A DNA stretch of 64,000 nucleotides from Icerya purchasi (taxonomy: Eukaryota > Arthropoda > Insecta > Hemiptera > Monophlebidae), in NCBI GenBank assembly GCA_039619475.1, contig CM077116.1, forward strand, positions 255,603,440-255,667,439. The letters run 5' to 3'. This document shows positions 61,341 to 64,000 of this stretch, piece after piece; the first letter of the stretch is position 1, and each line of letters starts with the position of its first letter. Both the position numbers and the translations under genes were made by a program. The notes beneath the pieces are model-generated. The model saw only the letters and a program-made list of their open reading frames with translations, had not been told where the DNA came from and did not search any database.

Positions 61341-63246
61341 AGGTTTTTGCAGCACAATGAAAATCATTAAAAAGAAAAAAACAAAAAAATGTAACGTTTA
61401 TTACAATTATTAACTGACAAAAATCTTACTAATTCTTATATCGAGGGAACATATTTTGATAATTTATAAAAAAAATTATCGGATTATTTTTTTGAAAAAA
61501 TAAGTTATGCATTTTCTGTATAGTTTTTTTTTTTTTTTTTTTTTTTGTTTTTCTTTCCGCTTTAATATTATAGGAGAAAAAATTTAATTCCTCGATCGAT
61601 CTTCTTTTTCATTATCTTTATTTGATTTTTTTTTTTCTTCTTTTCGACTGAATACCTTGAAAAACTGCGGACTTGTCTACGAAAATTTATATAAATTTAA
61701 ATATTTTACCGACATAAAGTGAAATATAATTTTTAACTTTTTCTCTCATGTTAATCCGATTATAAAAGAGGCAAGTAAAAATTTCACTATAAACGATCTC
61801 TGCATTTCGTCGGTAACGCCGAGGCAAAAACCCCCGACAAAATTTTTTTATGAACTGTTACAGAAAATTTTTATTTATATAATTTGCAAAATGTTTATTC
61901 AATATTGTTAAGCGAAATGGTGTAACGTTCTGATCATCGGGGTTCGTCGGAGTATGGTTTTATGTTCCAGCGACATGTTCCCTTACTTTTTTTACAACTT
62001 TCAACGCTGCATTTTATTTTCTACCTTCTTTTCGAGTCGTTAAATACTTCTGATTTATAGTAAAATATCCGAAATCCACTGCCGTTTTGTAAAATAATGT
62101 CCATAATTATTATCGATATTAAAATATTTATATGTTTAAGGTAAAATAATGATATCAGTATTTTTTGGCTCTAATAAGAAATCTAGGAATGAAAAAAATT
62201 TTAATTGATAAAAATAAATACCGATATTTTCTAATGCCTTTCGTAATAATAAAACATTGTTTATTAGATAATGATTGAATTTGTATTTCACTTTTTCGGA
62301 TTTACTTAAGAAGCGGTAAAACAATTTTTGGAAAATAATGAACTGTTCTGATATTCTGTTTGTTGAAATCAAAATATCATTTGTGTATTCAAAAAAAAAA
62401 AAAAAAAAAGAACAAGAGAAGAAGCTTATAATGTTATTTACACCTGTATACGTTTTGTACTGTTAGTTCAAGAATTGATCGTAAACTATTTTACATCAAA
62501 TAGTGTACAGAATTATCAGAACTGCTTTTTTGATAAATTATAGTATTACATTTATAAAACAAACGAATGTCACTTTGTAATCGGAATTTTTAAATTTTTA
62601 CTAAGCTGAAAGTAACTCTAAACTGATTTTAAAAAAAGTGAAAATCTAAGTTGACATATCATCCGAAACTAAACATAATCTTGTGATTATGAAATGTCGA
62701 TTAAATATGAAAATCCCGATATCTTAATAGTTTTTCAAAAATTATAAACTTTCTTAGTAGTGCCGATTTTAACGTTTTTCCTATATTTTGTTTTTGTAAA
62801 CCTAGTCATTAATTTTAACTTTCTTTTTCTGTGTGTGTTTTAATTTATTTTTATTTATTTATATATATATATGTGTGTATGTATATGTATATGTATATTT
62901 AATATTATAATCCTGCTTAGTAAACTGCTAATGATAATCTATGATAAAAAACGTGGTTCGGTAGAAAAATTAAATATTTTATTCAGTCAAAAATAATTTG
63001 TAAAATGCCACATAACTTTTTTAAAAAGACGGAACAGTTTGATCATATTTTATAATCTTTAAAATAATTTGAAATAGTGTAAATTATGGAACAATACCGC
63101 TGCGAAAGGTCGGAATAATTGATTTCTGAATTGTTACTATCAACTAAGAATATATCGAATCTATTTTTATTTTCTTTTTGGAGAGTACAAGAAATCAATG
63201 TTAATAGAGCATTAAAACTAATAAAAGCTTTTTTATTTTTTACAAA
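61341..63246 (+). other. DGK 3' UTR and downstream DNA
   Basis: AT-rich after the stop, with long T and A tracts (61527-61546, 62391-62409). AATAAA occurs at 62213-62218 and 63220-63225 as possible polyadenylation signals; in such AT-rich DNA these are weak evidence. I could not place the transcript end. Confidence 0.4.
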
Positions 63247-63470
63247 GAAAGTAAAGTAAGTACCATACCTTTCGATAAGGTATCATGGATTGTGAAACTA
63301 AGGTTCACAATGTACTAAGCCTAACGGCATTAATGAGAGTAGGGGGGCAGATCCTTTCTCTCGCCCGCCTTTACTTCTCTGGTTCACAATTATTTCAACC
63401 CGCATAAACCTGGGAGCGAAATGAATCCAGAACGCTCGAACCCGTGACCGATGAAAAAGCATGAGTAGAC
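63247..63470 (+). repeat. Dispersed repeat, copy 3
   Basis: AAAGTAAAGTAAGTACCATA, then GGTATCATGGATTGTGAAAC, GGTTCACAATGTACTAAGCC and TTAATGAGAGTAGGGGGGCA. It matches copy 1 at 40620 over about 130 bp. The right part contains CTCGAACCCGTGACC, similar to the end of a tRNA B box, which hints at a SINE. Confidence 0.8.
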
Positions 63471-64000
63471 TACGTATGATAAACTAGTATATTTCTTTCT
63501 TCTTTTTATATATATATATATATCTGGTCCATGTGCTGTGTGTAATTGCCGAGATTATTATAGTACATGGATCAGTACAAGATCAGAAGTGTAAAATAGG
63601 TTAGCCGCTCTAATATAAGTATATCCTGGACTTGTTTTGGTTATTTCTTTTATTTAATTTTCCATAGACATCGTTTTTACTTTTGCAAGTAAACTATAAG
63701 AATTATTTAAAAATAAAAAATAGTTTAGATACCATGCAGAGATTGATATAAAAATATTTTCTCTGGTTTTCCATCATGTGCATTTGAAAGATTTTCATTA
63801 GAATCAATAACAGGAATTTAACTATGTTTTGCGAGAAAAGAAATTTGCTAGAAATATTAAATATTTATATTAATTTACAGTATAAAAGTTAAACGAGAAA
63901 ACATTACAATAAAAAAAAAAGAGAGAGAGAGAGAGAGAAAGAAATGCGTCAAAATTTCAAATTTAGATCAGTTAGCCATTTGGCTCTTGTTTATACTAAT
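63471..64000. other. Downstream intergenic sequence
   Basis: AT-rich, with (TA)n near 63508-63523 and (GA)n at 63919-63938. No gene recognised. Confidence 0.6.

Noticed and set aside
1..64000. CRISPR array, operon or prokaryotic system
   Set aside because: There are no spaced direct repeats of that kind; spliced exons and eukaryotic transposons show this is an animal nuclear locus.

Overview
The window is AT-rich animal nuclear DNA, most likely from an insect. It has one long spliced gene with GT-AG introns of up to about 7.7 kb, packed with decayed DNA transposons, LINE fragments and tRNA-derived repeats. The mix of mariner, Harbinger, hAT and R1/Jockey/RTE-like remnants would suit a hemipteran or another large-genome hexapod, but I cannot fix the order from sequence alone.

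One gene can be supported: a type II diacylglycerol kinase of the eta/delta class on the + strand. I could place 23 coding exons between 4577 and 61340 by translation and splice sites, and all phases agree. Together they encode 1,447 residues after the first split codon. In order they give the end of C1 domain 1, a complete C1 domain 2, the DAGK catalytic domain, a linker of about 580 residues (mostly one 1,109-bp exon), the DAGK accessory domain, a conserved C-terminal region and a terminal SAM domain with the stop codon. The start codon, the PH domain and the first half of C1-1 must lie to the left of the window. Everything after 61340 is 3' UTR or downstream DNA.

The introns by region. 1-4576 holds a 1.9-kb PIF/Harbinger element (2655-4534) that ends 42 bp before the first visible exon. 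6659-13114 holds a LINE with a YADD reverse transcriptase motif. 14903-18991 holds two LINE fragments in opposite orientation. 21736-24135 holds another LINE fragment, and 24220-27579 a tandem repeat of about 285 bp. 28781-31547 holds an A-rich dispersed repeat, a tRNA-like element and an 81-bp-arm palindrome. 32657-37403 holds two more tRNA-like repeats. 40579-48302 holds a 29-bp minisatellite, a broken mariner-type element and a palindrome with two 200-bp arms. 48683-51248 holds a hAT (GTF2IRD2-like) remnant. 57119-61046 holds a LINE RNase H fragment and a mariner whose 3' half has been replaced by an inverted copy of its own 5' end.

The observations most worth a second look are: a well-formed candidate poison or alternative exon (52779-52816) whose donor abuts a perfect 20-bp hairpin; the 200-bp-arm palindrome inside an intron; a short GC-AG intron in the kinase; and the two transposon structures at 2655-4534 and 58316-59218. 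I found no CRISPR array, no operon and no second cellular gene. I see no evidence for a wholly new system.
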